From: Neptuniibacter halophilus
GTDB taxonomy: Bacteria > Pseudomonadota > Gammaproteobacteria > Pseudomonadales > Balneatricaceae
Direction of reading: 5' to 3'
Assembly (NCBI RefSeq): GCF_030295765.1
Contig: NZ_AP027292.1
Coordinates: forward strand, 186,001 to 250,000
DNA length: 64,000 nucleotides
Shown here: in pieces, positions 25,758-34,435 of the stretch
How the letters are laid out: every line of letters begins with the position of its first letter
Numbering within the stretch: the stretch's first letter is position 1
Position numbers and translations under genes: made by a program
Notes under the pieces: generated by a model
Told to the model about the DNA's origin: nothing
The model's database searches: none
What the model saw: the letters and a program-made list of their open reading frames with translations, nothing else

Positions 25758-27191
25758 ATGCGTCAGCTTTTTACCGCCTTATTCGCCTGGGTTATTCTGG
25801 GCTCTGTAACAATCAGCCATGCAGCGCAACAACTGCCCGATCTCGGCGGAAGTGGTTACAGCGTAATCTCAACGCAGCAGGAGTATCAGCTCGGACGGGC
25901 CTGGGTCAGAATGCTGCGCGGCAGCGCCAAACTTTCGGAAGATGCCCTTGCCAGTCAGTATATTGAAGAGCTGACCTGGAGCCTTGTCGGTCATAGTCAG
26001 CTGAATGACCGTCGTCTTGAAATTCTCCTGCTCGACAACCCCAAGGTGAATGCCTTTGCTGTACCCGGCGGCATTATCGGGGTACATACCGGCCTGATAC
26101 TGGCCGCAGAAAATGAAGCTCAACTGGCTTCGGTACTGTCACATGAACTCGCTCACCTGAGCCAGCGTCATTTTGCCGCCCAACTGGAAGAAAAACGCCG
26201 TAACCGCCCCTTTATGCTGGCTTCAATTCTCGGCAGCATCCTGTTAACCGCTGCCGATCCTGAAGCCGGTATTGTCGGACTGCAATCAAGCATGGCGGCC
26301 AATATCGCCAACCAGCTCTCTTTCAGCCGGGACAATGAACGTGAAGCCGATCATATCGGCATGCAGACCCTGATATCAGCCGGCTATGCACCACAAGCGA
26401 TGGCCGCCATGTTTGAGCAACTACAGAAACAGGCACGCTTCAGTCGCCTGCCACCCGAGTTTTTACTCACCCACCCGATCACTCAGGCGCGTATCTCTGA
26501 TGCGCAGAATCGGGCACAGGCCTACTCACCTGCCGGCAAACGCAGCAACAGTCTGGACTTCAATATTATTCGAGCCCGTCTGCAAACCCTGTACGCCGCA
26601 GAGCCGAAAAAACTCCTTCAGGAGTACCTCAACCAGCAACAGCAGAACGATCACGACGGCATACGCTATGCCGTTGCTTACAGTGCGATCAAAAATGAAA
26701 ACTTTGCCCTTGCAGAGAAAAACATGGCTGCTTTCAGCCCCGCTTTTCGCGCCCAACTGAGCGCAAAGCTACTGCAGGCTGAAATGCTGATGGCACAGGA
26801 AAAGTACCGCGACGCTGCTGAACAACTGACCCGGCTGCGACAGATCTATCCTGGCAACCGGGCCATAAGCTATACCCTGGCTGACGCCCTCCTCAAGACC
26901 AACCGCCCGGCGCCGGCAGTTGAAATCTATGAGTCGCTTACCGAGAGCAACCCCAACGACAGCCACGCCTGGTATCTGCTGGCAGAAGCCTACGGTCTGG
27001 AAGGCAACATCGTTGCAGTACACGAAGCACGAATTGAATTCTTCCTGCTGACGGCAAATATCGACCGCGCACTGCGACAGATTGAATTCGCGCTGCGGGA
27101 GAAAAGCCTGACGGAGTATCAGCGCGCCCGGCTGGAACAGCGTAAAGAAGAGGCGCTGGAGATCAGACAGTCACTGGAGATGGATTTCTGA
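25758..27191 (+). CDS. bepA: Periplasmic metalloprotease/chaperone BepA (M48)
   Basis: A 477-residue protein with a signal peptide (cleavage after about residue 23, SHA-AQQ), an M48 zinc protease domain with H129-E-L-A-H133 and the downstream E194-x3-D198 ligand motif (DNEREAD), and a C-terminal TPR region from about 270. BepA helps assemble LptD and degrades stalled BAM substrates, fitting the presence of bamC in the window. The ATG at 25758 is chosen to give the signal peptide; 25722 would add a non-signal leader. It is divergent from the tusA-like gene. Confidence 0.94.
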   Translation: MRQLFTALFAWVILGSVTISHAAQQLPDLGGSGYSVISTQQEYQLGRAWVRMLRGSAKLSEDALASQYIEELTWSLVGHSQLNDRRLEILLLDNPKVNAFAVPGGIIGVHTGLILAAENEAQLASVLSHELAHLSQRHFAAQLEEKRRNRPFMLASILGSILLTAADPEAGIVGLQSSMAANIANQLSFSRDNEREADHIGMQTLISAGYAPQAMAAMFEQLQKQARFSRLPPEFLLTHPITQARISDAQNRAQAYSPAGKRSNSLDFNIIRARLQTLYAAEPKKLLQEYLNQQQQNDHDGIRYAVAYSAIKNENFALAEKNMAAFSPAFRAQLSAKLLQAEMLMAQEKYRDAAEQLTRLRQIYPGNRAISYTLADALLKTNRPAPAVEIYESLTESNPNDSHAWYLLAEAYGLEGNIVAVHEARIEFFLLTANIDRALRQIEFALREKSLTEYQRARLEQRKEEALEIRQSLEMDF

Positions 27192-27193
27192 AG

Positions 27194-27230
27194 AAAAAAA
27201 CCCGGTCTGATTCACACCAGCCGGGCTTAA
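27194..27230 (-). terminator. Terminator between bepA and nadA
   Basis: CCCGG...CCGGG stem with a small bulge (27201-27225). On the minus strand it is followed by a run of seven T, so it mainly serves nadA; it also lies after the bepA stop. Confidence 0.75.
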
Positions 27231-27238
27231 TCGGGACT

Positions 27239-28291
27239 TCAGCGCTTCAGGTTGGCGGAGAAGTCGAGCATGCGCTGCAGAGGTTTGCGAGCATCTTCGA
27301 TCAGGGCATCATCAACGAAGATCTCATCCTGCCCGGTTTCCAGTGCATGCAACACACTTTCAAGACCGTTCATGGCCATCCATGGGCAGTGCGCGCAGCT
27401 TCGGCAGGTTGCACCGGAACCGCCGGTCGGCGCCTCAATAAATTCTTTGCCCGGCGCTGCCTGACGCATCTTGTAGAAAATCGCCTTATCGGTAGCCACA
27501 ATAAACTGCTTGTTCGGCAGATCGCGCGCGGCATTGATAATCTGTGTGGTAGAACCTACAGCATCGGCGATCTCAACCACAGAATCCGGAGACTCAGGAT
27601 GCACCAGCACCGCCGCATCCGGGTAAACCTGTTTCAGATCGAGAATACCTTTGGCCTTGAACTCCTCATGCACAATGCAGGAACCATCCCACATCAGCAT
27701 CTCGATGCCGGTTTCCCGTTGCACATAAGTGCCCAGGTGCTTATCCGGCGCCCAGATAATCTTCTTACCCTGTTCCGCCAGGTGCTCAACCACTTCCAGT
27801 GCGATGCTGGAGGTAACCACCCAGTCCGCCCGCGCCTTAACCGCAGCCGATGTGTTCGCGTACACCACGACTTCATGGTCAGGATGTGCATCGCAGAATG
27901 CAGAGAATTCATCGATCGGGCAACCGATATCCAGCGAACAGGTTGCCTCGATGGTCGGCATGATAACCCGTTTTTCAGGTGTCAGGATCTTGGCCGTCTC
28001 ACCCATAAATTTAACACCCGCCACAACCAGTGTACTGGCCGAATGGGCATTACCGAAACGCGCCATCTCCAGCGAGTCAGATACACAACCGCCGGTTTCA
28101 TCGGCCAGTTGCTGCAGAATCGGATCGGTGTAGTAGTGGGCGACCAGACAGGCATCCTTTTCTTTCAGCTTCTGCTTAATACGTGCCTTATAGTCTTCGA
28201 CCTGCTCAAGGGTCATATCCAGTGGCAGGTGCTCTTTAGCGAAGTGCTCCTGCACAAGGATCCGATCGGAAATATCCTGTTTGCTCAACAT
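27239..28291 (-). CDS. nadA: Quinolinate synthase NadA
   Basis: A 350-residue [4Fe-4S] enzyme that condenses iminoaspartate with dihydroxyacetone phosphate to quinolinate in NAD synthesis. Conserved features are LVAHYYTDP, CxxxxxC-containing loops, [22 protein letters not shown] and the C-terminal [10 protein letters not shown] segment with the cluster-ligating Cys. Length matches E. coli (347). It lies next to the tRNA-Lys/queC block, as in many gammaproteobacteria. Confidence 0.96.
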   Translation of the reverse strand: MLSKQDISDRILVQEHFAKEHLPLDMTLEQVEDYKARIKQKLKEKDACLVAHYYTDPILQQLADETGGCVSDSLEMARFGNAHSASTLVVAGVKFMGETAKILTPEKRVIMPTIEATCSLDIGCPIDEFSAFCDAHPDHEVVVYANTSAAVKARADWVVTSSIALEVVEHLAEQGKKIIWAPDKHLGTYVQRETGIEMLMWDGSCIVHEEFKAKGILDLKQVYPDAAVLVHPESPDSVVEIADAVGSTTQIINAARDLPNKQFIVATDKAIFYKMRQAAPGKEFIEAPTGGSGATCRSCAHCPWMAMNGLESVLHALETGQDEIFVDDALIEDARKPLQRMLDFSANLKR

Positions 28292-28469
28292 GTGCTGTAT
28301 TACTCATTCGTTCTGAGGTGGAGCGCCGCCCTGCTCACCTTTCATGTTGCGGCGCTGCTATCTGAAAGCTTTCAGATGCGAGAAAGCGCGCATTGTATCA
28401 CACAGTCTGAGGCGGAAGCAGCGTTGTAAGCAGGTTACCGGGCACTGACAAGAGAACAGGGTACTGTAC

Positions 28470-28700
28470 TCACCGTCGAAACAGCCTTATGCATTGATAA
28501 CCCCCTAGAACCACAAAAACAATGCATGGAATAATCCACACCATCCCCCCACTGGAAAGGCTTAAACCCTGCTCAGACACACAGCCCGAGATCGCTTGCT
28601 GAATACACTCCGCGTATTTCCAGTAGCGCTGGTAAAAGAGGAAGCCAAACAACGCCGCCAATAAAAAACAAAGGAGCAGTTTAATCACAGTCCAGATCAT
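28470..28700 (-). CDS. Small two-segment membrane protein, unknown
   Basis: A 76-residue protein with two hydrophobic segments (about 5-24 and 52-71) separated by a short loop with two Cys (AECIQQAISGCVS). AGGA lies about 7 nt before the ATG. No family is recognised. It lies between nadA and the repeat array on the same strand as the tRNA and could be read from the tRNA/queC side. Confidence 0.55.
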   Translation of the reverse strand: MIWTVIKLLLCFLLAALFGFLFYQRYWKYAECIQQAISGCVSEQGLSLSSGGMVWIIPCIVFVVLGGYQCIRLFRR

Positions 28701-28960
28701 GATTGTTTCCTGAGGCTTTCAATAAGGCATGCAGGATGATTATTTGCTTACCGGTACTGCCGTTAAGTTTAGACAGATTACAGAGCGGGCGAAGAGAGGC
28801 AGCGCCGGATAAATCAGAACGATAGCGCATCGGACCCGGATCGTGGTGACAAGTGGTAACAGGCTCTCGGCTCCGTTTCGGCTCGAACCTCCCCCTCCTG
28901 CTATCTACATTAAAGGAAGCGGTTCTCATCCTGTACGAAACGCAGTTTCTTTCAGGCATA

Positions 28961-28988
28961 AAAAAACCAGCCGAAGCTGGAGTTTTTA
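28961..28988 (-). terminator. Terminator copy 1 in the tRNA-Lys array
   Basis: CCAGC-CGAA-GCTGG stem-loop (28967-28980) with A-run to the left; on the minus strand it is a C(UUCG)G hairpin followed by T7. It is a copy of the terminator that follows tRNA-Lys. Confidence 0.7.
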
Positions 28989-29008
28989 GAGTGGCCTGAC
29001 CGAATAGC

Positions 29009-29124
29009 CGTATAGGATTGCTACGCACCTTCGGTGCTTGCCCTACGGGTCGTTGCTGCAAGCAGCAACGCTGTCTCGCGGCAAAGCCGCTCGGCTCGAA
29101 CCTTTACGGTTCTCATCCTATACG
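29009..29124. repeat. Hairpin-cluster element, copy 1
   Basis: It is bounded by CGTATAGGAT (29009-29018) and its inverse ATCCTATACG (29115-29124). Inside are five short perfect or near-perfect hairpins, including a GCAC-CTTCG-GTGC, a CGTTGCTGC/GCAGCAACG, a GCGGC/GCCGC and a GAACC/GGTTC stem. Confidence 0.8.
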
Positions 29125-29143
29125 AAACGCAGTTTCTTTCAGG

Positions 29144-29173
29144 CATAAAAAAACCAGCCGAAGCTGGAGTTTT
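29144..29173 (-). terminator. Terminator copy 2 in the tRNA-Lys array
   Basis: The same CCAGC-CGAA-GCTGG stem-loop (29154-29167) with A and T flanks as the other copies. Confidence 0.7.
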
Positions 29174-29195
29174 TAAAGTGGCCTGACCAAATAGC

Positions 29196-29284
29196 CGTAT
29201 AGGATTGCTGCGCACCTTCGGTGCTTGCCCTTCGGGTCGTTGCCGCAAGCGGCAACGCTGTCTCGCGGCAAAGCCGCTCGGCTC
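29196..29284. repeat. Hairpin-cluster element, copy 2 (right end lost)
   Basis: It begins with CGTATAGGAT at 29196-29205 and carries the TTCG-loop hairpins, a perfect CGTTGCCGC/GCGGCAACG stem and the GCGGC/GCCGC stem. It then departs from the other copies at about 29284, so the closing inverted repeat is missing. Confidence 0.75.
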
Positions 29285-29336
29285 CGTTTCAGTTTGGCCA
29301 TCAACAGCGTTAGGACTGTTTTTTTAAAGTGGTGTG

Positions 29337-29455
29337 TCGTATAGGATTACTGCGCACCTTCGGCGCTTGCCCTTCGGGTCGTTGCCGCAAGCAGCAACGC
29401 TGTCTCGCCGCAATAGCGGCTCGGCTCGAACCTTTACGGTTCTCATCCTATACGA
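29337..29455. repeat. Hairpin-cluster element, copy 3 (complete)
   Basis: A 119 bp element with perfect 11 bp terminal inverted repeats TCGTATAGGAT (29337-29347) and ATCCTATACGA (29445-29455). The same 11-mer, ATCCTATACGA, is the 3' T-arm/acceptor sequence of the adjacent tRNA-Lys. The interior has the same set of short hairpins, with small compensating differences from copy 2. Confidence 0.8.
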
Positions 29456-29473
29456 AACGTAGTTTCTTTCAGG

Positions 29474-29503
29474 CATAAAAAAACCAGCCGAAGCTGGAGT
29501 TTT
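29474..29503 (-). terminator. Terminator of tRNA-Lys
   Basis: CCAGC (29484-29488), CGAA and GCTGG (29493-29497); on the minus strand the hairpin has a UUCG loop and is followed by seven T. It lies 12 bp past the tRNA 3' end. Confidence 0.85.
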
Positions 29504-29508
29504 TAAAG

Positions 29509-29584
29509 TGGTGGGTCGTATAGGATTCGAACCTATGACCAATTGGTTAAAAGCCAACTGCTCTACCGACTGAGCTAACGACCC
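29509..29584 (-). tRNA. tRNA-Lys (TTT)
   Basis: A 76 nt cloverleaf with encoded CCA. The acceptor GGGTCGT pairs with ACGACCC, the D-arm holds TAGCTCAGTCGGTAGA, the anticodon loop is CTTTTAA with anticodon TTT, and the T-arm is CATAGGTTCGAATCCTATA. It lies between queC and nadA, the usual place in Pseudomonas-like genomes. Confidence 0.97.
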
Positions 29585-29634
29585 ACACAGAGAGCGCGTA
29601 TTCTACGTACTCTTATTTGAAATGCAAGGCTTTT

Positions 29635-30315
29635 TTACTGGTAACGGGTCGGGTCATCCACGCCTGCATCAGTGAAGCCTTTGGCCCTTAATCGGCAGCT
29701 ATCACAGACACCACAAGCGCGGCCTTCATCGTCCGCCTGATAACAGGAAACCGTCAGACCGTAGTCGACTCCCAGTCGCGTTCCTTCCTGAATAATCTGC
29801 TCTTTGGTCAGGTCAATCAGCGGCGTTTCGATCCGGATCGGATCACCACTGACACCACGCTTGGTCGCCAGATTAGCCATCGTCTCGAACGCTGCGATAT
29901 ATTCCGGGCGACAATCCGGGTAGCCCGAGTAATCGACCGCATTCACGCCGATAAAGATCGCATCCGCCTCAAGCACCTCAGCCCAGCCCAGTGCCAGCGA
30001 AAGAAATACGGTATTTCGTGCAGGCACATAGGTGACCGGAATTTCATCGGTTTCGTCTTCAGGCACATCGATGCTGTGATCAGTCAGAGCGGAGCCACCG
30101 AAATCTTCCAGATGCAGACGGATCACACGGTGCTCAGCGACCTTCTGCTCAGCAGCGATCTGCCGGGCCGCATTTAACTCAGTCAGAGAACGCTGACCGT
30201 AGTCGAAACTCAACACGTAGCAGGCATATCCCTGATCCGCCGCCATCGCCAGAGCGGTAGCCGAATCCAGCCCACCCGAGAGCAGTACCACTGCCCTTTT
30301 CTCAGTAGTTGTCAT
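29635..30315 (-). CDS. queC: 7-cyano-7-deazaguanine synthase QueC
   Basis: A 226-residue ATP-dependent enzyme converting 7-carboxy-7-deazaguanine to preQ0, on the path to queuosine. The PP-loop SGGLDS is at 13-18; zinc ligands are C191, C201, C204 and C207. The usual upstream partner queE is not between cpoB and queC here. The product pathway feeds the modified base that the enzyme at 4181-5335 would mannosylate. Confidence 0.96.
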   Translation of the reverse strand: MTTTEKRAVVLLSGGLDSATALAMAADQGYACYVLSFDYGQRSLTELNAARQIAAEQKVAEHRVIRLHLEDFGGSALTDHSIDVPEDETDEIPVTYVPARNTVFLSLALGWAEVLEADAIFIGVNAVDYSGYPDCRPEYIAAFETMANLATKRGVSGDPIRIETPLIDLTKEQIIQEGTRLGVDYGLTVSCYQADDEGRACGVCDSCRLRAKGFTDAGVDDPTRYQ

Positions 30316-30333
30316 GAAATTTACCGGTGTAAC

Positions 30334-31113
30334 TTATTGCAGACGCTTGAACTCTTTAGCCAGTCGAACGGCTGAGGAGTCCGGATACTTAGTGATAACC
30401 AGATCGAGATACTCTTCAGACTTCTTAGCATCTCCCAACTGATCATAGACGATGCCCAGCTTATAGGCCGCATCAGGTGCTTTGCGATGACCGGCAAAGT
30501 GGGTAACCACCTGCACAAAGGACTCTCGCGCCAGCTCAGGCTTCTGCTCCGCAAGGTGGATCTCACCCAGCCAGTAATGCGCATTAGCCAGGCGCGCACT
30601 CTGCGGATAATCCTTGATGAAAGCGGTAAAAGCTTCAGCCGCTTTTGCAAAATCCCGCTGCCGGACTAAAGCAAAGGCTTCGCGATAAGCCTTGGCATCA
30701 CTGGGCGATGCATCAGGCTGAGTTAATACAGGTTGTGGTTGAGGCTGCGTCGCAGGTGCTGCCGCCTGTCCACCTGTTACAGGTGGCTGTGCAACTCCAG
30801 GCGTCGATTGCATGGAACCAATACGTCGATCCAGATCGCGATAACGATCCAGTTGCTGGCGTTCCATCTGCTTAAGACGGTAACCCTGTTCTTCAACCTG
30901 CCCTCGCAGTGCCCGGACCTCATCCTGAAGCTGCTGGACAATCAGAACCAGTTCACTGTTACGCGAGATCGGCGCAGCAGCAACAGCCACAGGCTGATTG
31001 TTCTGAGGAACGCTGCCGCCCCCCAGATCAATCACCGGCACTTCTTCTGCACCGACACTGGCGCTGATCATCAGCGCCAGTGCAGGAACGGATAGTATGC
31101 GCGCTGAAGGCAT
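30334..31113 (-). CDS. cpoB: Cell division coordinator CpoB (YbgF)
   Basis: A 259-residue periplasmic protein with a signal peptide (cleavage near SVGA-EE), an N-terminal trimerising coiled coil (about 45-90, QLQDEVRALRGQVEEQGYRLKQME), a Pro/Gln/Ala linker and a TPR domain (about 140-259). It coordinates peptidoglycan synthesis by PBP1B with Tol-Pal driven outer membrane constriction. It starts 3 bp after the pal stop, as the last gene of the tol-pal operon. Confidence 0.95.
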   Translation of the reverse strand: MPSARILSVPALALMISASVGAEEVPVIDLGGGSVPQNNQPVAVAAAPISRNSELVLIVQQLQDEVRALRGQVEEQGYRLKQMERQQLDRYRDLDRRIGSMQSTPGVAQPPVTGGQAAAPATQPQPQPVLTQPDASPSDAKAYREAFALVRQRDFAKAAEAFTAFIKDYPQSARLANAHYWLGEIHLAEQKPELARESFVQVVTHFAGHRKAPDAAYKLGIVYDQLGDAKKSEEYLDLVITKYPDSSAVRLAKEFKRLQ

Positions 31114-31116
31114 AAC

Positions 31117-31632
31117 TTAGCGAGTTACGTACTTCAGTTCTACACGACGGTTCTGGCTCCAGCTGGCTTCGCTATGACCCAGAATAGCCGGCTTCTCTTC
31201 ACCGAAACTTACGGTTTCGATCTGAGAAGCAGAGGCACCGTTTACCTGCATGAAGCGCTCAACCGCTTTGGCACGACGCTCGCCCAGAGCGATGTTGTAT
31301 TCGCGGGTACCACGCTCATCGGCGTGGCCTTCCAGAACAACCTGCGCGGAAGGGTTAGCGGCCAGGTAAGCGGCATGTTTTTCCAGATCTTCAAAGCCAG
31401 CAGCACGTACTACAGACTTATCGAAGTCAAAGTAGAAAACAGTCTGCAAGTTAGCGACATCAGACATGGAGGAACCGCTGACACCAGTACCCTGGCTTAC
31501 GCCCTGAGTAGAACCGGTATCAGTGCCTGCTGTAGCAGATCCTTCAGAGGTTTTACTGCCGGTAGAACAACCTGCTACCCATGCTACGGAAAGAGCCAAA
31601 GCCACTGCTTTAGTTACATTGGAAGCTCGCAT
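31117..31632 (-). CDS. pal: Peptidoglycan-associated lipoprotein Pal
   Basis: A 171-residue outer membrane lipoprotein. The lipobox ends at C22 (VAGC), a Gly/Ser/Thr-rich linker follows, and the OmpA-like peptidoglycan-binding domain contains VFYFDFDKS and EGHADERGTREYN-x-x-LGERRA. The start at 31632 is supported by AGGAG; an upstream frame to 31695 has no lipoprotein signal. It binds diaminopimelate in the wall and TolB. Confidence 0.96.
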   Translation of the reverse strand: MRASNVTKAVALALSVAWVAGCSTGSKTSEGSATAGTDTGSTQGVSQGTGVSGSSMSDVANLQTVFYFDFDKSVVRAAGFEDLEKHAAYLAANPSAQVVLEGHADERGTREYNIALGERRAKAVERFMQVNGASASQIETVSFGEEKPAILGHSEASWSQNRRVELKYVTR

Positions 31633-31725
31633 TGAATACTCCTGTAATTTGCCGGTTTTCGGCAAGATAAAATTGTGTTTAGCCGCCACATCCAAAACTG
31701 AACATAAGTTAATGTCTAGACAGCA

Positions 31726-33039
31726 TTATTGCAAGTAGGGACTCCACGCTGGCTCCCTGACATCACCACTGGCCGATGGCAGAATGAAACGCACGTTGCC
31801 ATCCAGAGTCACGCCACCCAGTACACCCTGCACCCCTTTCTGAGTTGCGTAGAGGATAATGCTGCCATTAGGCGCGATGGTCGGGGACTCATCCAGATAG
31901 GTGTCGGTCAGTATATCGAGCCGGCCGGTTTTCAGATCCTGTACCGCAATATGGAAGACATTGTCATCACCACGATGCACCATCGTCAGAAAGCGCCCGT
32001 CCTGCGTCAACCGTCCACGGGAGTTATAGTTCCCTTCAAAAGTGACACGTTCAAGCTGCCGGGTCGGCAGATGAATACGATAGATCTGGGGCTGACCGCC
32101 ACGATCCGAAGTAAAGATCAGAGACTGACCATCAGGCGACCAGGAAGGTTCGGTATCAATACCGTAATGATGGGTCACGCGCACCAGTCGTGGGGAGGTC
32201 AGATCCTGAATATAGATTTCAGGGTTACCATCTTTAGACAAAACCAGTGCCAGCTTGGTACCGTCCGGTGACCAGGCCGGCGCACCGTTCAGACCACGGA
32301 AAGAGGGCAGACGCTCGCGTTTGCCTGTCGCCAGATGCTGGATATAGATTCTCGGCTTACTGGTTTCGAAGGAAACATAAGCCAGCTTGCTGCCATCCCG
32401 GGACCAGGCCGGGGACATAATGGGCTCGCTCTGCTCGCGAATGGTCATCGGCCGGGCGCCGTCGGCATCCGCCAGTTTAAGGCGGTAGCGTACTTTACCC
32501 TCACCAAAACGCTGCGCGGTAACGTAGACAATGCGGGTAGAGAAAGCGCCACGAATACCCGTCAGTTTTTCGTAGATCATATCAGCGATGTAGTGCGCTA
32601 TACCACGCATGTTATCGCGGTTACCGGAAACACGCTCAGCCAGAATCTGCTGCTCTTTGAGCACATCGTAGAGTTCGAATTCGACCTTCATCTGGCCGTT
32701 TTCAGCGGGCATCTGCCGGCCGATCACCAGAAACTCAGTTTTGCTGACACGCCAGTCACGGAAAAACACTTGTCCACGCTCTGTGGGCAGGCTGAGCATA
32801 TTCTTTCGATCCATCAGGGAGAACAGGCCTGTTCTGGCCAGATCCGCGGAGACAATCTGGGCAATATCTTCAGGCAGCGCTGAACCGCCACTCCATGAAA
32901 ACGGTACCACCGCCACCGGCGTTGGCTCATCTATACCCTGGGTAATTTCCAGCGCCAGGTCACTTTCAGCAGCCTGGGCTGAAAAACCCCATAGTAAAGC
33001 TAAAGTGGCCACTATCCGGCATATCAACTTGTTCACCAT
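31726..33039 (-). CDS. tolB: Tol-Pal system protein TolB
   Basis: A 437-residue periplasmic protein with a signal peptide (cleavage after SAQA, about residue 23), an N-terminal alpha/beta domain and a C-terminal six-blade beta propeller built from repeated PAWSPDGTKLA-type units. It binds Pal and is displaced by TolA during constriction. It lies between tolA and pal. Confidence 0.97.
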   Translation of the reverse strand: MVNKLICRIVATLALLWGFSAQAAESDLALEITQGIDEPTPVAVVPFSWSGGSALPEDIAQIVSADLARTGLFSLMDRKNMLSLPTERGQVFFRDWRVSKTEFLVIGRQMPAENGQMKVEFELYDVLKEQQILAERVSGNRDNMRGIAHYIADMIYEKLTGIRGAFSTRIVYVTAQRFGEGKVRYRLKLADADGARPMTIREQSEPIMSPAWSRDGSKLAYVSFETSKPRIYIQHLATGKRERLPSFRGLNGAPAWSPDGTKLALVLSKDGNPEIYIQDLTSPRLVRVTHHYGIDTEPSWSPDGQSLIFTSDRGGQPQIYRIHLPTRQLERVTFEGNYNSRGRLTQDGRFLTMVHRGDDNVFHIAVQDLKTGRLDILTDTYLDESPTIAPNGSIILYATQKGVQGVLGGVTLDGNVRFILPSASGDVREPAWSPYLQ

Positions 33040-33084
33040 AAACTCCTTTAACTCCCTGAAACCTCAGTATGAGACATTACCGGT

Positions 33085-33993
33085 TTAGTCACGCAGATCT
33101 TCCGGACGGAAACGCAGCACCCGTTTACGGAAATAACGATCAAAGACCGCAGAATCCATCTCCTGCAGCTTATCAAACACACCTACCCGGTCTATTGCCC
33201 GAAGCGCATCGTTATCGAACCGGCTGTCGCCACTGGAGCGGCTGACATAACGATCATTCACCCGGCCGGATGGCAGCAGGTGCACGGTCACCTCCACTAC
33301 CATACCATTTCGGGCTGAAGGTGAACGTCGCCAGTTGCGTGTGATCATCTCAACCACATAGGCCTCATAGCTCATCGCTGAAGCCCGCTCCTCCTCGGCA
33401 CGAAGAGCCGCCTCTTCTGCTTCCATCGCCCGCTGCAGGGCTTCATTACGCGCTTTACGCTCAGCCGCTTCTTTCGCCTCGCGGGCAGCTTTCTCTTTCG
33501 CGGCCCGCGCTTTGGCTTCTGCCGCTTTGCGCTCAGCTTCCTGTTTGCGTTTTGCCTCTGCCTGACGTTTGGCTTCTGCGGCTTTGCGCTGTTTTTCTGC
33601 CGCGGCTTTCTTAGCCTTTTCCTGCTCTGCTTTCTTCTTTGCAGCCTGCTGACGTTTCTTCTCTTCAGCAGCGCGCTGCTTCGCCTGTTCCTGCTTACGT
33701 TTTTCTGCCGCCTGTTTCTCTTTCAACGCCTGTTGACGCTTTTGCTCGGCTTCACGTTTTTTCTGCTCATCCGCGAGACGCTGCTGGCGCGCACGCTCTT
33801 TTGCCTTCGCCTCAGTTTCAGCTTTCTTGCGCGCGGCCTGAGATTTCAGGTCAACCACCTGCGCCTGCACATGACGCGGTGTTTTACGCACCTCTTCATG
33901 GTGTTCAAACCAGCTCTGCGCCAGCAACACAATCACAACGCCGTGCAGCAAAACCGCCAGAATGGTTGGGACTAGGTAACTACCCGCTCTCAA
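33085..33993 (-). CDS. tolA: Tol-Pal system protein TolA
   Basis: A 302-residue inner-membrane protein. One N-terminal membrane segment (about 8-27), then a very long Ala/Lys/Glu/Arg helix (about 40-205) that spans the periplasm, then a C-terminal domain (SYEAYVVEMITRNWRRSP ... VTVHLLPSGRV). It couples the TolQR motor to TolB-Pal. The long helical region makes the DNA strongly biased, which produces spurious open frames in other phases. Confidence 0.96.
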   Translation of the reverse strand: MRAGSYLVPTILAVLLHGVVIVLLAQSWFEHHEEVRKTPRHVQAQVVDLKSQAARKKAETEAKAKERARQQRLADEQKKREAEQKRQQALKEKQAAEKRKQEQAKQRAAEEKKRQQAAKKKAEQEKAKKAAAEKQRKAAEAKRQAEAKRKQEAERKAAEAKARAAKEKAAREAKEAAERKARNEALQRAMEAEEAALRAEEERASAMSYEAYVVEMITRNWRRSPSARNGMVVEVTVHLLPSGRVNDRYVSRSSGDSRFDNDALRAIDRVGVFDKLQEMDSAVFDRYFRKRVLRFRPEDLRD

Positions 33994-34003
33994 AAGCCCG
34001 CCC

Positions 34004-34420
34004 CTACTCTGTCACCAGACCGACAGCAGGCGCACCGGCCTGCTGCAACAGAACCATCAACTGCACCACCTGATCGTAATTGACGCTTCGATCACCCCGT
34101 ACCAGCAACATCTTCTTAGGATTGGAGGCCAGCACTTTACCGACCCGGTCAGCCACCTCTTCACCGCTGACCGGTACCTTCGGATCGCCACCGATATCGA
34201 TGTAGTAGCGGCCTTCAGCATCCACCGTGACAATCACCGGCTCATTATCGCTGTCATCCACAGGCTCAGCCGGCGCTTTCGGCAGCTCAACATTAACCCC
34301 CTGCGTCAGCATCGGCGCGGTCACCATAAAGATTACCAGCAGTACCATCATCACATCGATATAAGGTACAACGTTGATCTCTGCATTCAGCTTGCGTTTT
34401 TTCTTGTGTCGTCTGATCAC
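34004..34420 (-). CDS. tolR: Tol-Pal system protein TolR
   Basis: A 138-residue ExbD-family inner-membrane protein: short cytosolic N-terminus, one membrane segment (about 18-38) containing the key Asp in VPYIDVMMVLLVIFMVTAP, and a periplasmic dimerisation domain. It uses proton flow with TolQ to drive TolA. It follows tolQ by 15 bp. Confidence 0.96.
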   Translation of the reverse strand: MIRRHKKKRKLNAEINVVPYIDVMMVLLVIFMVTAPMLTQGVNVELPKAPAEPVDDSDNEPVIVTVDAEGRYYIDIGGDPKVPVSGEEVADRVGKVLASNPKKMLLVRGDRSVNYDQVVQLMVLLQQAGAPAVGLVTE

Positions 34421-34435
34421 AGTTCACCCCAGCCC

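Larger units (their letters stand above)
28919..29508. repeat. Tandem array of hairpin elements and tRNA terminator copies
   Basis: The array consists of alternating modules. One is a hairpin-cluster element of about 116-119 bp. The other is a spacer of about 71 bp carrying a copy of the tRNA-Lys terminator and flank. The most complete hairpin modules are at 29009-29124 and 29337-29455; the module beginning at 29196 loses its right end near 29284. A degenerate right end is visible at 28927-28937. The outermost spacer abuts the real tRNA-Lys. Within each module the same small hairpins recur. Apparent reading frames through the array are by-products of the repetition. Confidence 0.85.

Noticed and set aside
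28681..29557. Several similar minus-strand frames encoding KTPASAGFFMPERN-type peptides
   Set aside because: They are translations of the repeated terminator and hairpin array; the similarity comes from the DNA repeat, not from protein conservation.
33639..34073. Long frames antisense to tolA/tolR
   Set aside because: They arise from the biased Ala/Lys/Glu codons of the TolA helix.
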